A stretch of 64,000 nt of DNA from CAZWCE01 sp964632505 (GTDB lineage Bacteria > Planctomycetota > Planctomycetia > Pirellulales > Thermoguttaceae), in contig CAZWCE010000006.1 of NCBI GenBank assembly GCA_964632505.1, positions 186,001 to 250,000 on the forward strand. Reading direction: 5' to 3'. Shown in pieces: positions 27,145 to 36,689 of this stretch. The stretch's first letter is position 1, and every line of letters begins with the position of its first letter. The position numbers and the translations under genes were made by a program. The notes below the pieces were generated by a model, which worked only from the letters and a program-made list of their open reading frames with translations, did not search any database and was not told where the DNA came from.

Positions 27145-27516
27145 GTTCGAAGGGCCTCCGGTCATGATCGCAAAGTAAACGCAAATTCATTTTTTTTGAA
27201 ATCGTTCCGCGTGCTCGATATTATCAGAAGACGCCCGAGAAATCCACCAATCGTCTCGTTTTTCCCGGTGAAGATAATCCCGCCAATCAAGAAAACCGGC
27301 CGTTTTTTCCTTTCCGGCGCGACACCTCTTATAATCTTCTCGTGGAACCTATATAATAGCCCTTTTTATGGCTTATACTCATAATGTTTGAGTGAAGCCC
27401 GCGAAAGCAGAGATGTCATGGCGCTGGTTCGCGATGCCATTTTCAACGGATTTTCCTCATCGGCCCATCGCCGGTTTCCTTGCAACCCCCGATTCTGGGA
27501 GTTGGGTTTCCCTTCC
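27145..27516. other. Divergent region upstream of dxr
   Basis: 372 bp between the large secreted protein (minus) and dxr (plus). A+T-rich, with two perfect TATAAT hexamers at 27330-27335 and 27352-27357 on the plus strand, neither with a clear -35. In-frame codons upstream of the chosen dxr start do not resemble Dxr. No separate gene seen. Confidence 0.5.
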
Positions 27517-28782
27517 ATGTCGGAAAGACCCGCCTTATCCCCCCCCAAGCGTCGGCTCGCCATTTTGGGGTCCAGCGGAAGCATCGGTCGCAACACTCTG
27601 GAAGTGATCGCCGCTTCCGAAGGGCGATTGCGCGCCGAGGTCCTGTCGGTGCATTCCAATACGCGGTTGCTGGTGGAGCAGGCGAGGGAGTTTCACCCCC
27701 GGAGGGTGGTCGTGACGAACCCGGAGGCGAACCGCGAGCCTTTGGCCGATTTGCCCAAGGAGACGGAAGTCGCTTACGGGGAAGATGCCTTGTGCGAAGC
27801 GGCCTGTCTGGATGGAATCGACATGGTCGTTTCGGCGATCGTCGGCATCGCGGGGCTTCGCAGCACCTGGGAGGCACTCCGCTGCGGCAAGTTGGTCGCG
27901 CTGGCGAACAAGGAAAGCCTGGTGGTCGGCGGGGCGCTCATGGCGGAGATGGCGCAGAGCGGATCCCGGTCGAAAAACACCGAAAACCATAAGGATTGGA
28001 CGCTCGCGGGGGAATCGATCAAGGGACCGCACGCCACCCCGCGGTTGCTCCCGGTCGACAGTGAACACAGCGCCGTCATGCAGGCGATGGAGTCGGGAGG
28101 CCGCGAAGAGGTCCATCGGGTCATTTTGACCGCCAGCGGGGGGCCGTTCCGGTCCCTTTCGCTCAAGGAGATCGAGGGGGTGACGGTGGAGGACGCCCTG
28201 GCCCATCCCACCTGGAACATGGGGAAAAAGATCACCATCGACTCGGCGACCCTGATGAACAAAGCCCTGGAGATCATCGAGGCGAAGTGGCTGTTCGATC
28301 TCGCCCCGGAGGAGATCGGCGTGATGATCCACCCGCAGTCGATCGTGCATTCGATGGTCGAATATCGCGACGGTTCGGTCCTCGCCCAGATGAGTCCTCC
28401 GGACATGAAGATGCCGATCCAGTACGCACTGGAGTACCCCCGTCGGCAGCCGGGTTGCGCGAAGCGCCTCGATTGGACCGAATCGCTCTCGCTGACGTTC
28501 CTTCCGCCCGATGGGGAGCGTTTTCCGGCGATCGGGCTGGGGCTGGAGGTCGCCCGGGCGGGAGGGACCGCCGGCGCCGTGGTCAACGCCGCCAACGAAG
28601 CGGCCGTTTCCGCCTTTTTGTCGCATCGCATCCCGTTTTCGGAAATTACCAACATTTGTCAATCCATTTTGGACAAGCATCATTTCGAAGCGCGTCCGAC
28701 CCTCGATCGACTGTTCGAGCTCGATCGTTGGGCGCGTAAGGAGGTAGAAACGTGGATTTCTCGATCATCGTTCCTCTCGTGA
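27517..28782 (+). CDS. dxr: 1-deoxy-D-xylulose-5-phosphate reductoisomerase
   Basis: 421 residues. It converts DXP to MEP with NADPH, the committed step of the MEP isoprenoid pathway. LAILGSSGSIGRNTLEVI (14-31) is the NADPH-binding turn, LANKESLVVGG and LLPVDSEHSA contribute the metal Asp/Glu ligands, and TASGGPFR, MGKKITIDSATLMNK, IHPQSIVHSMVEY and the C-terminal NAANE are all intact. Odd: an insertion of about 24 residues (149-175, GSRSKN...HATP) sits between NKES and LLPVDSEH, where E. coli has three residues. Start chosen at MSERP before the Rossmann strand; no strong ribosome site. Overlaps rseP by 31 bp. Confidence 0.96.
   Translation: MSERPALSPPKRRLAILGSSGSIGRNTLEVIAASEGRLRAEVLSVHSNTRLLVEQAREFHPRRVVVTNPEANREPLADLPKETEVAYGEDALCEAACLDGIDMVVSAIVGIAGLRSTWEALRCGKLVALANKESLVVGGALMAEMAQSGSRSKNTENHKDWTLAGESIKGPHATPRLLPVDSEHSAVMQAMESGGREEVHRVILTASGGPFRSLSLKEIEGVTVEDALAHPTWNMGKKITIDSATLMNKALEIIEAKWLFDLAPEEIGVMIHPQSIVHSMVEYRDGSVLAQMSPPDMKMPIQYALEYPRRQPGCAKRLDWTESLSLTFLPPDGERFPAIGLGLEVARAGGTAGAVVNAANEAAVSAFLSHRIPFSEITNICQSILDKHHFEARPTLDRLFELDRWARKEVETWISRSSFLS
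27961..28041 (+). other. dxr: Lineage-specific insertion inside dxr
   Basis: Codes for a polar segment of about 27 residues near the active-site loop. It keeps the frame and is flanked by conserved motifs on both sides, so it is an insertion, not a frameshift. Confidence 0.7.
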
Positions 28783-30965
28783 ACCTGTTGGCCGTCACCG
28801 AGTGGCTTTCAACGGTAGGAAACATCGCCTGGACCGTTTTCCTGGTGGTCATCGGCATCAATGCGTTGATCATCGTTCACGAATGGGGGCACTTCATCGT
28901 CGCGAGGATGTGCGGGGTGAAGTGTGAGAAATTTTACATCTGGTTCGATATCTACGGCTGGCGTCTGTTTCGATTCAAGTGGGGCGACACGGAGTTCGGG
29001 CTCGGCGTGTTGCCGCTGGGAGGCTACGTGAAGATGCTCGGCCAGGAGGACAACCCCGGGCGCATCAAGGAAGAACTCGAGCGGGCCCGCGTGGCCGAGA
29101 ACGTCGAGGAGGAAGCCAAGGAGCAGGCTGAAGAAGCGGTCGAAAAAGGTCAAGCCGAACCGGAGCAGGTCGAGAAGCGGGAGTCGGAAGCGGAGCAATC
29201 GACGCAGGAAGTCCGGGAACTGGAGAAGGCACTTTACGCGCCCGACAGTTACCTCTCCAAGAGCGTGCCCCAGCGGATGGCCATCATCGTCGCCGGCGTG
29301 GCGATGAACGTCGTATTCGCGATCGTCTGCGCGATCATCGCCTATTCTCTCGGAGTGACACAGATCGCCTCGGTCATCGGCAAGTCGATTCCCGGCCGTC
29401 CGGTCTGGCAGGCGAACTTGACCACCGGCGATGAGATCGTGGCCATCAACGGCAAAAAAGTTCGCTATTTCAACGAAGTCCGCGAAGCGATGTTCGACGA
29501 CATCGATGAGGGAATCTCTCTGAAGTACAAACCGGCCGGCAGCGACGACGTGGTCGAGACCGTTTTGCAGCCCACTCGAAAAAAAGGTGAATTGATGCCG
29601 TCGATCGGCTTTACTTCCCCTTTGACGCTGAAGCTTGCCCCGAAGCCGGCTTACGACTGGAGCCCGATCAAGGGCGCCTTGGATGCGGTGAAACCGGAAT
29701 CGACGTTGATTCGCATCGACGGGGAACCGATCGACAGTTACGCCGCCTACGAAGACTACCTGGCGGCTCATGCCTCCGAGAAACTGGAAATGACCTTCCG
29801 CTTGCCGTCGAAAGAGAAGCAGGCGGAAGGAGAGACCGCCTCGTCCGAACCGGGCGAGACGGTGACGGTCGAGGTGCCGCCGGTGCCGATGCGACGGATC
29901 GGTATCGCCGTGGAGATGGGGGAATTGACGGCGATCCAGCAGCATTCCCCGGCGGAGAAGATCGGCCTGAAGCCGGGCGATCGAATCGTCCGGATCGACG
30001 GAGAGCCGGTCGGCAATCCGATCACCCTGGACCATCGCTTGCGTCAGAAGTCGAGAAATCAGACGCCGGAGGTTTCGCTGCAAGTGAAGCGGGGAAAGGA
30101 AACGCTCGACTTCGACGCGGTGCCGCTGGTGACCCATGCCCGGTTCACCCCGCCGCTGACGAACAACTCCGTCATGGCCTCATCGACACTCGGAATCGCC
30201 TGGACGGTGAATCCGAAAATCACGGGGCCGGGCGAAGGAGCGAACGATCCGCAAAAAGCGGCGCCGCTGGTCGGTTCCACCCTCAAGAGCGTCACGTTTG
30301 TCGACGCACCGGACTCGGTGACCGACACGCCTTTCGGCAGTAAAACGGCGGAAGGTTTTACCTACGAAATCGATCCCCAGCGGGCAAGTTGGCCGTTCAT
30401 CTTCTTCCAACTGATCCAGATGCTCGACGAGGGAGACCAAGTGATCGTCGCCGGGCAGAAGGGAGAAGAGGTCAAGAAGATCTCGTTGAAAGTGACCCTC
30501 GACAAGAATTGGTACAACCCCGACCGGGGAATCTGGTTCCAGCCGATGCTCCGGACCGTCGAGGTCGATTCCTTCGGCGAAGCGGTCTATCTCGGGACCA
30601 GGCAGACCGGCGAATTTTTGATGTTGGTCTTCAAGTTCCTCTCGAAAATCGGGACCCAGGTGTCGGCCAAGGCGATCGGCGGACCCGGCACCATCGTCAC
30701 GATGGCCTATCACGCCGCCACGGAAAGCTGGAGCACCTTCCTCATTTTCCTGGCGCTGATCAGCGCCAACCTGGCGGTGCTCAATATTTTGCCGATCCCG
30801 ATTCTCGATGGAGGCCACCTCGTCTTTCTGCTTTATGAGGGGATCTTCCGCAAGCCTCCGAACGAAGCGGTCCAAGTGGGACTCTCCTACCTCGGCTTGC
30901 TTCTGATTTTGGCTCTGATGCTCTGGGCTATTTCGCTCGAGGTGGGGTTGATCTCCCGTTACTGA
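28752..30965 (+). CDS. rseP: Site-2 intramembrane metalloprotease RseP with insertions
   Basis: 737 residues, against about 450 in typical RseP. GTG start with strong AAGGAGG. The zinc motif HEWGH (43-47) lies in the first transmembrane segment, and the third ligand motif LNILPIPILDGGH lies near 677-689. PDZ modules fall between them (QHSPAEKIGLKPGDRIVRID around 400, and an earlier one around 205-240). A charged Glu/Lys/Gln coiled-coil-like insertion occupies about 103-161. An extra domain of about 150 residues precedes the last membrane helices. It cleaves anti-sigma factors or leftover signal peptides in the membrane. Overlaps dxr by 31 bp, a common dxr-rseP pairing. Confidence 0.93.
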   Translation: MDFSIIVPLVNLLAVTEWLSTVGNIAWTVFLVVIGINALIIVHEWGHFIVARMCGVKCEKFYIWFDIYGWRLFRFKWGDTEFGLGVLPLGGYVKMLGQEDNPGRIKEELERARVAENVEEEAKEQAEEAVEKGQAEPEQVEKRESEAEQSTQEVRELEKALYAPDSYLSKSVPQRMAIIVAGVAMNVVFAIVCAIIAYSLGVTQIASVIGKSIPGRPVWQANLTTGDEIVAINGKKVRYFNEVREAMFDDIDEGISLKYKPAGSDDVVETVLQPTRKKGELMPSIGFTSPLTLKLAPKPAYDWSPIKGALDAVKPESTLIRIDGEPIDSYAAYEDYLAAHASEKLEMTFRLPSKEKQAEGETASSEPGETVTVEVPPVPMRRIGIAVEMGELTAIQQHSPAEKIGLKPGDRIVRIDGEPVGNPITLDHRLRQKSRNQTPEVSLQVKRGKETLDFDAVPLVTHARFTPPLTNNSVMASSTLGIAWTVNPKITGPGEGANDPQKAAPLVGSTLKSVTFVDAPDSVTDTPFGSKTAEGFTYEIDPQRASWPFIFFQLIQMLDEGDQVIVAGQKGEEVKKISLKVTLDKNWYNPDRGIWFQPMLRTVEVDSFGEAVYLGTRQTGEFLMLVFKFLSKIGTQVSAKAIGGPGTIVTMAYHAATESWSTFLIFLALISANLAVLNILPIPILDGGHLVFLLYEGIFRKPPNEAVQVGLSYLGLLLILALMLWAISLEVGLISRY

Positions 30966-31000
30966 CGCATCGTCGGAAGAAAAGCAAACAGAGAACACCG

Positions 31001-31030
31001 AAGGCCTTTCCCACGCGGAAAGGCCTTTTT
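31001..31030 (+). terminator. Strong rho-independent terminator after rseP
   Basis: An 11-bp perfect stem, AAGGCCTTTCC (31001-31011) with GGAAAGGCCTT (31017-31027), loop CACGC, and a T-run. Located between the convergent rseP and dihaem genes. Confidence 0.92.
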
Positions 31031-31059
31031 CGATGACTCGAGCTGTGCACCGGGGCAGC

Positions 31060-33240
31060 CTATTTTTCCGGTTGATACCAGAACGAGCGCCAGTAGGTTT
31101 GGTCGAGGGCATAAACGTCGAACGGATCCTTCGCCGGATCGAACTCGGCCGGCAGGATACCGTAGCGTTTCATTTCGCGAAAGTAGAGCGGACTGGGATT
31201 CTCGGGCGTGCCGCCGTCCATGATGGCGTAGGTCCCGTTGGCGACCGCGCCGGAATCGAGCCAGAGCCGCACGATTTTCGCCTCCTCCGGTGAAACTTGC
31301 ACATCGTAATGCTCCCCGCCGATCTGCTGCATGAGGCGACTGGCTCCGCTGCCGAAGCCGTAGGGGGGACGGTTTCCATGGGCGTTGCGGCCGTCGACGA
31401 TTTCGCCCAATTGATTCACCAGCGCGACGTAGGAAGGCAACACCCGGCCCTTGCCGTGCGAGGGAACGCCTCCTTGGCCGACCAGCGAGATGCCGCCCTC
31501 GGACTTCTCGGGGTGGTGGCATTCGACACAGTGGCGGTCGAGAATCGGCTGGATTTGCCGACGGAAGTCGATGATTTCCGGGACCCCTTCGATCGGGCGA
31601 ATCGGCACCGCGGCTTTGCGCATCGCCAGGGGCAGATGGTGCCGATCGTTCGACGGCGGGCGGATGCGCTGCTCGTGACACCCGACGCATCCGGCGACCT
31701 CTCCCGGTTGCAGAGTGACGAAGCTCTGCATCCGTTTGACCGCCAGATCGTTTTCATCGAGCGCGACGAAGAGAAGACTCCGCATCGCCGGGACTTCGAA
31801 ATGGGCCGAGCCGTCCTCCTCGACCGGGACGGTGCCGTGGATCCGGTTCAGGGTGAAGGCCCCCCAGAGGCTGATGCCGTCGAAGCCGGGACTCACATGA
31901 AACGGCCCCGGAAGTTGCTCGAGAATGAGCAATTTTTTGATCTGCCCTTTTTCGACGCCCGCCATGTTTCGTCCGGTGGTCACATCGGAGAGGAACAGCT
32001 CCGCCTTGGCCTCGCCGGGATCCCGGCGGGGAGCGGTCCGCGGCGGTCGCTCACGCTTGCGGATCGGCACCGGCTCGTGCAGCATCATCTCGGGATTCTT
32101 GTCTTGCAGTTCGAAGATCGGTTGCGCGTTTCCCTCGAGATCCATCCGGAAGAGCGTCCTCTGACGGGCGACCAGAAGTTGATTTTCCGAGAGCGGGAAC
32201 GGGTCGCGCCAATTGCCGTTCGGGTGGATGCGTCGGGCCGCCTCGGGAATGTCGGGCCCTTGTTTCGGAGAAACGACGGTGACGAAGCCGGTGTGCTCGC
32301 GGCGACCGTGGCCGGGGGAGAAGATGGCGACGATCTTCTCGCTTCCGGGAAGGGGTTTGGCATCGAGCATCGCGACCGCCCCGGGGACGTTGTTGTACTG
32401 GACCCGTTTGCCTTCCCGGTGGGCGATGTTGGCCGCCATGCCGACCGGGTGCATGTTGCCGTAATAGACCATCTGGCCGGAACCGTCCGGGAGCATCGTC
32501 CAGAGATGATGATAGCACAATTGGCTCCGGTCGACGTATTCCCAGCGCGTGTACAGAATTCTTCCGTCCGGCAGGACCGAGGGGGTATTCTCGGTCACGG
32601 CGTTGCTGCTGAGCATGCGGATATTGGAGCCGTCGCCGTCGCAACGGTAGAGAATCGCCACCGGCACTTTCCAGCACATCACCCAGCGATTGCAGCGTGA
32701 GGAACAGAAGGCGATGCCGCCGTCGGGCAAATAGCAAGGCTCGATATCGTCCCAGGGCCCGTCGGTCAACTGGACCAGTCCGGTGCCGTCGATGTTGATT
32801 TCATAGAGATGGTAGTGTTCCGTCCCGCCGGGGCGGTAGGAGAAAAGGATCTTTTTCGCGTCGTAGTGCACGCGGGGATCACGCACGCCGCCTTGAGGGT
32901 CGTCGAGCAGGATCTGCACCTTGCCGGTGGCCACGTTCAAGCGGCAGAGCTTCCCGCCGATCGGATAAGCCTTCTCCTGGGGATTGTGGCAATAATGGCC
33001 GAAGTTGGCGTAGTAGTGGCCGTCGGGACCATAGGGTCGCACCGCGAAGACGATTTCCTCGGTGGGGGCCGCCTCCGCGATGGGAGTGCTTCCGCCCACC
33101 TCCGCCGAGCGGCCGAGCGGAGGAAGAGACAGCATCGCAAGAAAGACTCCCAGACTCCAGAGCACCCCGTGAGGGAGCCGGAACCGGAAAAAAGGCCATC
33201 GGCGGCTTCTTCTCTCGAATGTGGGGGTGAGGTTCGGCAT
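31060..33240 (-). CDS. Secreted dihaem protein, hydrazine synthase alpha-like
   Basis: 726 residues. A long basic N-terminus leads to a signal segment (HGVLWSLGVFLAMLSLPPLG). Residues about 60-380 are a TolB/PD40-like propeller (ILFSYRPGGTEHYHLYEINI, IAFCSSRC, ILYTRWEYVDRSQLCYHHLW). The middle domain FDGISLWGAFTLNRIHGTVP (453-472) and FEVPA are hallmarks of the hydrazine synthase alpha-subunit middle domain. Two c-type haem sites follow: CVGCH (518-522) and CVECH (571-575). The other hydrazine synthase subunits are absent, so this is a homologue of unknown reaction, not evidence of anammox. ATG at 33240 fits GGGAG upstream; adjacent ATG and TTG starts exist. Periplasmic. Divergent from the sugar operon. 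Confidence 0.85.
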   Translation of the reverse strand: MPNLTPTFERRSRRWPFFRFRLPHGVLWSLGVFLAMLSLPPLGRSAEVGGSTPIAEAAPTEEIVFAVRPYGPDGHYYANFGHYCHNPQEKAYPIGGKLCRLNVATGKVQILLDDPQGGVRDPRVHYDAKKILFSYRPGGTEHYHLYEINIDGTGLVQLTDGPWDDIEPCYLPDGGIAFCSSRCNRWVMCWKVPVAILYRCDGDGSNIRMLSSNAVTENTPSVLPDGRILYTRWEYVDRSQLCYHHLWTMLPDGSGQMVYYGNMHPVGMAANIAHREGKRVQYNNVPGAVAMLDAKPLPGSEKIVAIFSPGHGRREHTGFVTVVSPKQGPDIPEAARRIHPNGNWRDPFPLSENQLLVARQRTLFRMDLEGNAQPIFELQDKNPEMMLHEPVPIRKRERPPRTAPRRDPGEAKAELFLSDVTTGRNMAGVEKGQIKKLLILEQLPGPFHVSPGFDGISLWGAFTLNRIHGTVPVEEDGSAHFEVPAMRSLLFVALDENDLAVKRMQSFVTLQPGEVAGCVGCHEQRIRPPSNDRHHLPLAMRKAAVPIRPIEGVPEIIDFRRQIQPILDRHCVECHHPEKSEGGISLVGQGGVPSHGKGRVLPSYVALVNQLGEIVDGRNAHGNRPPYGFGSGASRLMQQIGGEHYDVQVSPEEAKIVRLWLDSGAVANGTYAIMDGGTPENPSPLYFREMKRYGILPAEFDPAKDPFDVYALDQTYWRSFWYQPEK

Positions 33241-33704
33241 CATGTCTCCCAACGAAAACGATCGGCAGATTCCTTTATTGAGCGTCGCATATATAATGAA
33301 CCCCGGGCGAACAGCGAGAGCCCGGCCTCACGGGTGTCACTGCATGAACCGAAGGGCCACTATTAATGCGAACATGAATCATTCTACGGCGCGCGTACGC
33401 CGCGGGCGTCCTTCACTCATTCTAATCGATGCTCCGGAAGCTTTGCAAGCAAGATTCGCCTCGTCGCCATCCCCCCCGCCATGGCGGCGACTCGCCATGC
33501 GGCACGATCGAAGACGAAAAACAAATCGCTGAAAAAAGAGCCGCTTTGATTGAATCCGCTCGGCAATCATGGCATAATGGCCACTACCTGCCGCGGCTCC
33601 GCAAAGGGCCCCTTGGAGGTGATCAAATCGGTGGTGTCCCACCGTCTCGCCGAATTTCTTGGAAGATTGCTTGAAACATACACCTACAGGAAAGGATGAA
33701 AACG
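33241..33704. other. Divergent promoter region
   Basis: 464 bp between the dihaem gene (minus) and the sugar operon (plus). It contains TATATAAT at 33290-33297 (usable on either strand), a perfect CCGCCATGGCGG palindrome (33476-33487) inside a larger GTCGCC/GGCGAC stem, and the operon promoter at 33550-33578. No gene seen. Confidence 0.55.
33550..33578 (+). promoter_or_regulatory. Promoter of the sugar catabolic operon
   Basis: TTGAAT (33550-33555), exactly 17 bp, CATAAT (33573-33578). About 120 bp upstream of the first gene. Confidence 0.6.
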
Positions 33705-34787
33705 ATGAAGAAGCTGAGACGAACCGGGGCGTGGATGGTTTCCCTGATGTTGCCGGCCGTCGTGGCCCTTTCGACGACGCCGGCCGGCGCAGAGTCGCCG
33801 CTGAAGGACCCGAAGATCGCCGTGGAACTTCCCGAGCAGTTCAACACGCCCGACGGCATGACGCTCGATGCCGAAGGCAACATCATCCTGGCGGTTCCGA
33901 ACGCCCACGAACGCGAAGGCGGCGCGTGGCTGCTGAAGATCACGCCGGAAGACAACCTCGAGAAGTATTTCTTCCTCCCGCCGCACCCCGAAACGAACAA
34001 GGCCTGCCCGCTGGGCATCTCCTTCGGTTCCGACGGGCACCTCTACATCGCCGACGGCCAGACGATCGGCGGCAACCCGCAATCCAAGGCGCGACTGCTT
34101 CGCGTCGTGCATGTCGACGGCAAGCCGGTCAAGTGCGAGGTGCTGGTCACCGGGCTGGTGCAGGCGAACGGCCTGGAGACCTACGGCGACAAGGTCTACG
34201 TCTGCGAATCGCAGTTCGAACCGGTCCCCACCCCGACCATCCCGATGGAAAGCGGCGTTTTCTGCTTCGATCTGGAGGAACTGGATCCCGAGAACCCGAT
34301 CCAAGTGAAGCCCAAGGGCAACGATCCCCACTGCATCTTCAAGTTCCGGACGCACAACGAGGATTGGCGCGTCGGGGCAAACGGGTTGGGCTTTTCGGCC
34401 GACGGCAAGATGTACGTCTGCAATTTCGGCGATGCGTCGCTCCTGGAAGTGCTCCTGGAGGACGACATGAAGACGGTCAAGTCGTGGCGGGCCTGCGCCC
34501 AGGGCGATCCGATGGAGAGCACCGACGGACTGAAGGTGGATCAGGACACCGGATTGGTGTATATCGCCGACTTCGTCGGTAATTCGGTGCACCGGGTCGA
34601 TCCGGCCTCGGGAGAGATCGTCATGCTGGCCAAGAGCCCGATCGGTACCGGAGCCGACGGCGATCTGGACCGTTGCTCCGAAGTCTGCCTCCGCGACGGC
34701 AAGGTCTATGTGGCCAACATCGACCTGCCTTTCGGAAACGAAAACGATAAGCCGTACACGATTTCGGTGATCGACCTCGAGGAGTGA
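33705..34787 (+). CDS. Secreted SMP-30/gluconolactonase-like protein
   Basis: 360 residues. ATG at 33705 has AAGG nine bases upstream; an ATG at 33696 is possible. Signal peptide to about residue 30 (ending PAGA). The remainder is a six-bladed propeller of the SMP-30/gluconolactonase/LRE type: NTPDGMTLDAEGNIILAV, LGISFGSDGHLYIAD, VQANGLETYGDKVYVCE, GANGLGFSADGKMYVCNF and STDGLKVDQDTGLVYIADF. These Asp/Asn-Gly pairs supply the central metal site that opens sugar lactones. First gene of an operon with transporter, dehydrogenase, cupin and kinase, so aldonolactone hydrolysis outside the cytoplasm fits (inference). Confidence 0.85.
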   Translation: MKKLRRTGAWMVSLMLPAVVALSTTPAGAESPLKDPKIAVELPEQFNTPDGMTLDAEGNIILAVPNAHEREGGAWLLKITPEDNLEKYFFLPPHPETNKACPLGISFGSDGHLYIADGQTIGGNPQSKARLLRVVHVDGKPVKCEVLVTGLVQANGLETYGDKVYVCESQFEPVPTPTIPMESGVFCFDLEELDPENPIQVKPKGNDPHCIFKFRTHNEDWRVGANGLGFSADGKMYVCNFGDASLLEVLLEDDMKTVKSWRACAQGDPMESTDGLKVDQDTGLVYIADFVGNSVHRVDPASGEIVMLAKSPIGTGADGDLDRCSEVCLRDGKVYVANIDLPFGNENDKPYTISVIDLEE

Positions 34788-34863
34788 TCCGCTCCGGCTG
34801 ACCGCCCTTTCGCCGAACTGAATCTTTGATTTCCCATCTCACTAACTTGACAGGAGTTCGAGA

Positions 34864-36528
34864 ATGCCTGAAGAAAAATCTCCCGCCATTTACCCACGCC
34901 TCTGCGTGGCCTACTTCCTGGAATTCGCGATTTGGGGAAGTTGGGCCATCGCACTGAGTGGATTCGGGCCGAATGTCGTCGGTTTCACTCCTTCGCAAAT
35001 GGCTTGGCTCTACACCGCCATTCCACTGGGCGCGATCATCTCGCCGCTGTTCATCGGCCCGATCGCCGACCGCTATTTCGCCGCGCAACGGGTGCTGGGA
35101 TTTTTGCATCTGATCAGTGGCATCTGCCTCGCTTTCGGCGGCTGGGCATGCGGGGGTGAGGGAATCGCGGTTTCGACGAAATTCGGTATGTTGATGACCG
35201 CGCTTCTGTTGCACGGGATCCTCTTCATGCCGACCATCGCTCTGATCAACTCGATCGTCTTCAAGCACCTGCCCAATCCGGATAACGCCCCCCGAGTCTT
35301 CGTGTTCGGAACGCTCGGGTGGATCGTCATTAATCTTTTGATCGAAGTGGTCTTCGGCGGAATGGGGTCCAACAACTTCTTTTTCGTCGGCGGGGTTTGC
35401 GGCATTCTTCTGGGGCTGTATTCCTTCACCTTGCCCGACACGCCGCCGTCGGGAAGCGATTCGGGAAGCGCGCTGGGCTTCGATGCCCTGAAACTCCTGA
35501 AGGACCCGGCATTTGCCATTTTCGTGCTCTGCGCGTTTTTGGCCAGTATTCCGGCCTGCGGGTTGCTTTTCGCCGTCATGGGCGACCTTCTGCAACAGCG
35601 CGGATATCCCGCTCCGCTCGCTTTGGGAACGCTCAATCAGGTTTCGGAACTCTTCTTCATGGCGATGCTTCCGTTCTTCGTGAAGAGCTTCGGATTGAAG
35701 CGTGTTCTCGGCATCGGAATGCTTGCCTGGGGCATTCGTTATCTTTTCTTCGCACAGTCCCCGTTCGCCTTCGCGATCATCGCCCTGCTCCTGCACGGCT
35801 TCTGCTACAGCTTCCTGTACGTGGGAGCCTACATGTACGGTGATAAGAAGGCTCCGCCGGAATTGAAGGCGAGTGTCCAGAGTCTTTTGGCATTCCTACT
35901 CTTAGGCGTCGGGCAGGTGGCCGGAGCGCAGCTCTCGGGAATCTTGAAGAACGCTTATCCTCCAAGAATTTCGACCATGGATGTGGCCGCGGAAGAAACA
36001 AAAATGGCCTTGCCGAAATGGGATGATCCCAATCCCGGCGCATGGCGATATCTCGATTTTTCCGGCACGGTGAAAGCGTTTCTCGGAGAAGAAGTGCCGC
36101 CGCCGCAGCACCTGGGGGTGGATGTCGATGAAAATCAGGACAACGTGATCACTCTGGAAGAGATCCGGCAGATCCCCGAGGAGGGAATCACTTACGGCGA
36201 AGTGACGTACACCTCCGATGATTTGGAACGGATTTTCCGTGAAATCGTTGCCTTGCAGAGCGAGGAGGATTTGGAGCCGAGCGAGATTCCCGCCGAGGAA
36301 GTCGAACTGACGCGCCAGCAGTGGCTCGAAGCGAAAGCCTACGGATGGGACATGATCTTCTACATTCCGGCGGCGTTCGTGTTCATCATTTCCGGGTTCT
36401 TCTTCGCCTTCGGCAGGGATCCGGCGAAGGAAGAGGATCCGACCGTCCACCCGGAAGAGATCGACGGCGATACGTCCGGCAGCGATTCCGACGGCGCGAC
36501 CGGTGGAGAGGAAGCGTCCCGGCAGTAG
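34864..36528 (+). CDS. MFS sugar/nucleoside:H+ symporter with EF-hand loop
   Basis: 554 residues, twelve predicted transmembrane segments. The N-terminus RLCVAYFLEFAIWGSWAIAL and PLFIGPIADRYFAAQRVL are typical of the nucleoside:H+ symporter (NupG/XapB) branch. Odd: between the last two helices (about 370-495) lies a polar domain of about 125 residues containing a canonical EF-hand loop, DENQDNVITLEE (422-433), with acidic or Asn ligands at positions 1, 3, 5 and 12. A final helix (FYIPAAFVFIISGFFFAFG) and an acidic tail follow. Ribosome site AGGAG. It brings in the substrate for the downstream enzymes; specificity unknown. Confidence 0.88.
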   Translation: MPEEKSPAIYPRLCVAYFLEFAIWGSWAIALSGFGPNVVGFTPSQMAWLYTAIPLGAIISPLFIGPIADRYFAAQRVLGFLHLISGICLAFGGWACGGEGIAVSTKFGMLMTALLLHGILFMPTIALINSIVFKHLPNPDNAPRVFVFGTLGWIVINLLIEVVFGGMGSNNFFFVGGVCGILLGLYSFTLPDTPPSGSDSGSALGFDALKLLKDPAFAIFVLCAFLASIPACGLLFAVMGDLLQQRGYPAPLALGTLNQVSELFFMAMLPFFVKSFGLKRVLGIGMLAWGIRYLFFAQSPFAFAIIALLLHGFCYSFLYVGAYMYGDKKAPPELKASVQSLLAFLLLGVGQVAGAQLSGILKNAYPPRISTMDVAAEETKMALPKWDDPNPGAWRYLDFSGTVKAFLGEEVPPPQHLGVDVDENQDNVITLEEIRQIPEEGITYGEVTYTSDDLERIFREIVALQSEEDLEPSEIPAEEVELTRQQWLEAKAYGWDMIFYIPAAFVFIISGFFFAFGRDPAKEEDPTVHPEEIDGDTSGSDSDGATGGEEASRQ

Positions 36529-36689
36529 GGCCCTTCTCTTTTCCCGTGTTTTGCTAGAATGGAAGGTGCGGCGTGGAAACGTCCTGTCGAGCTTCGGCCC
36601 GGACGGGGCGCGACACGCCGCGACCTCCGTTCCGCTTCGGAACCCCATACTCAAAACACGTTCTCAGACCAAGAAGAGGTGATCGATCG

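Noticed and set aside
31060..33240. Evidence for anammox metabolism
   Set aside because: Only alpha-like proteins are present; no beta or gamma subunit, hydrazine dehydrogenase or ladderane genes were seen.
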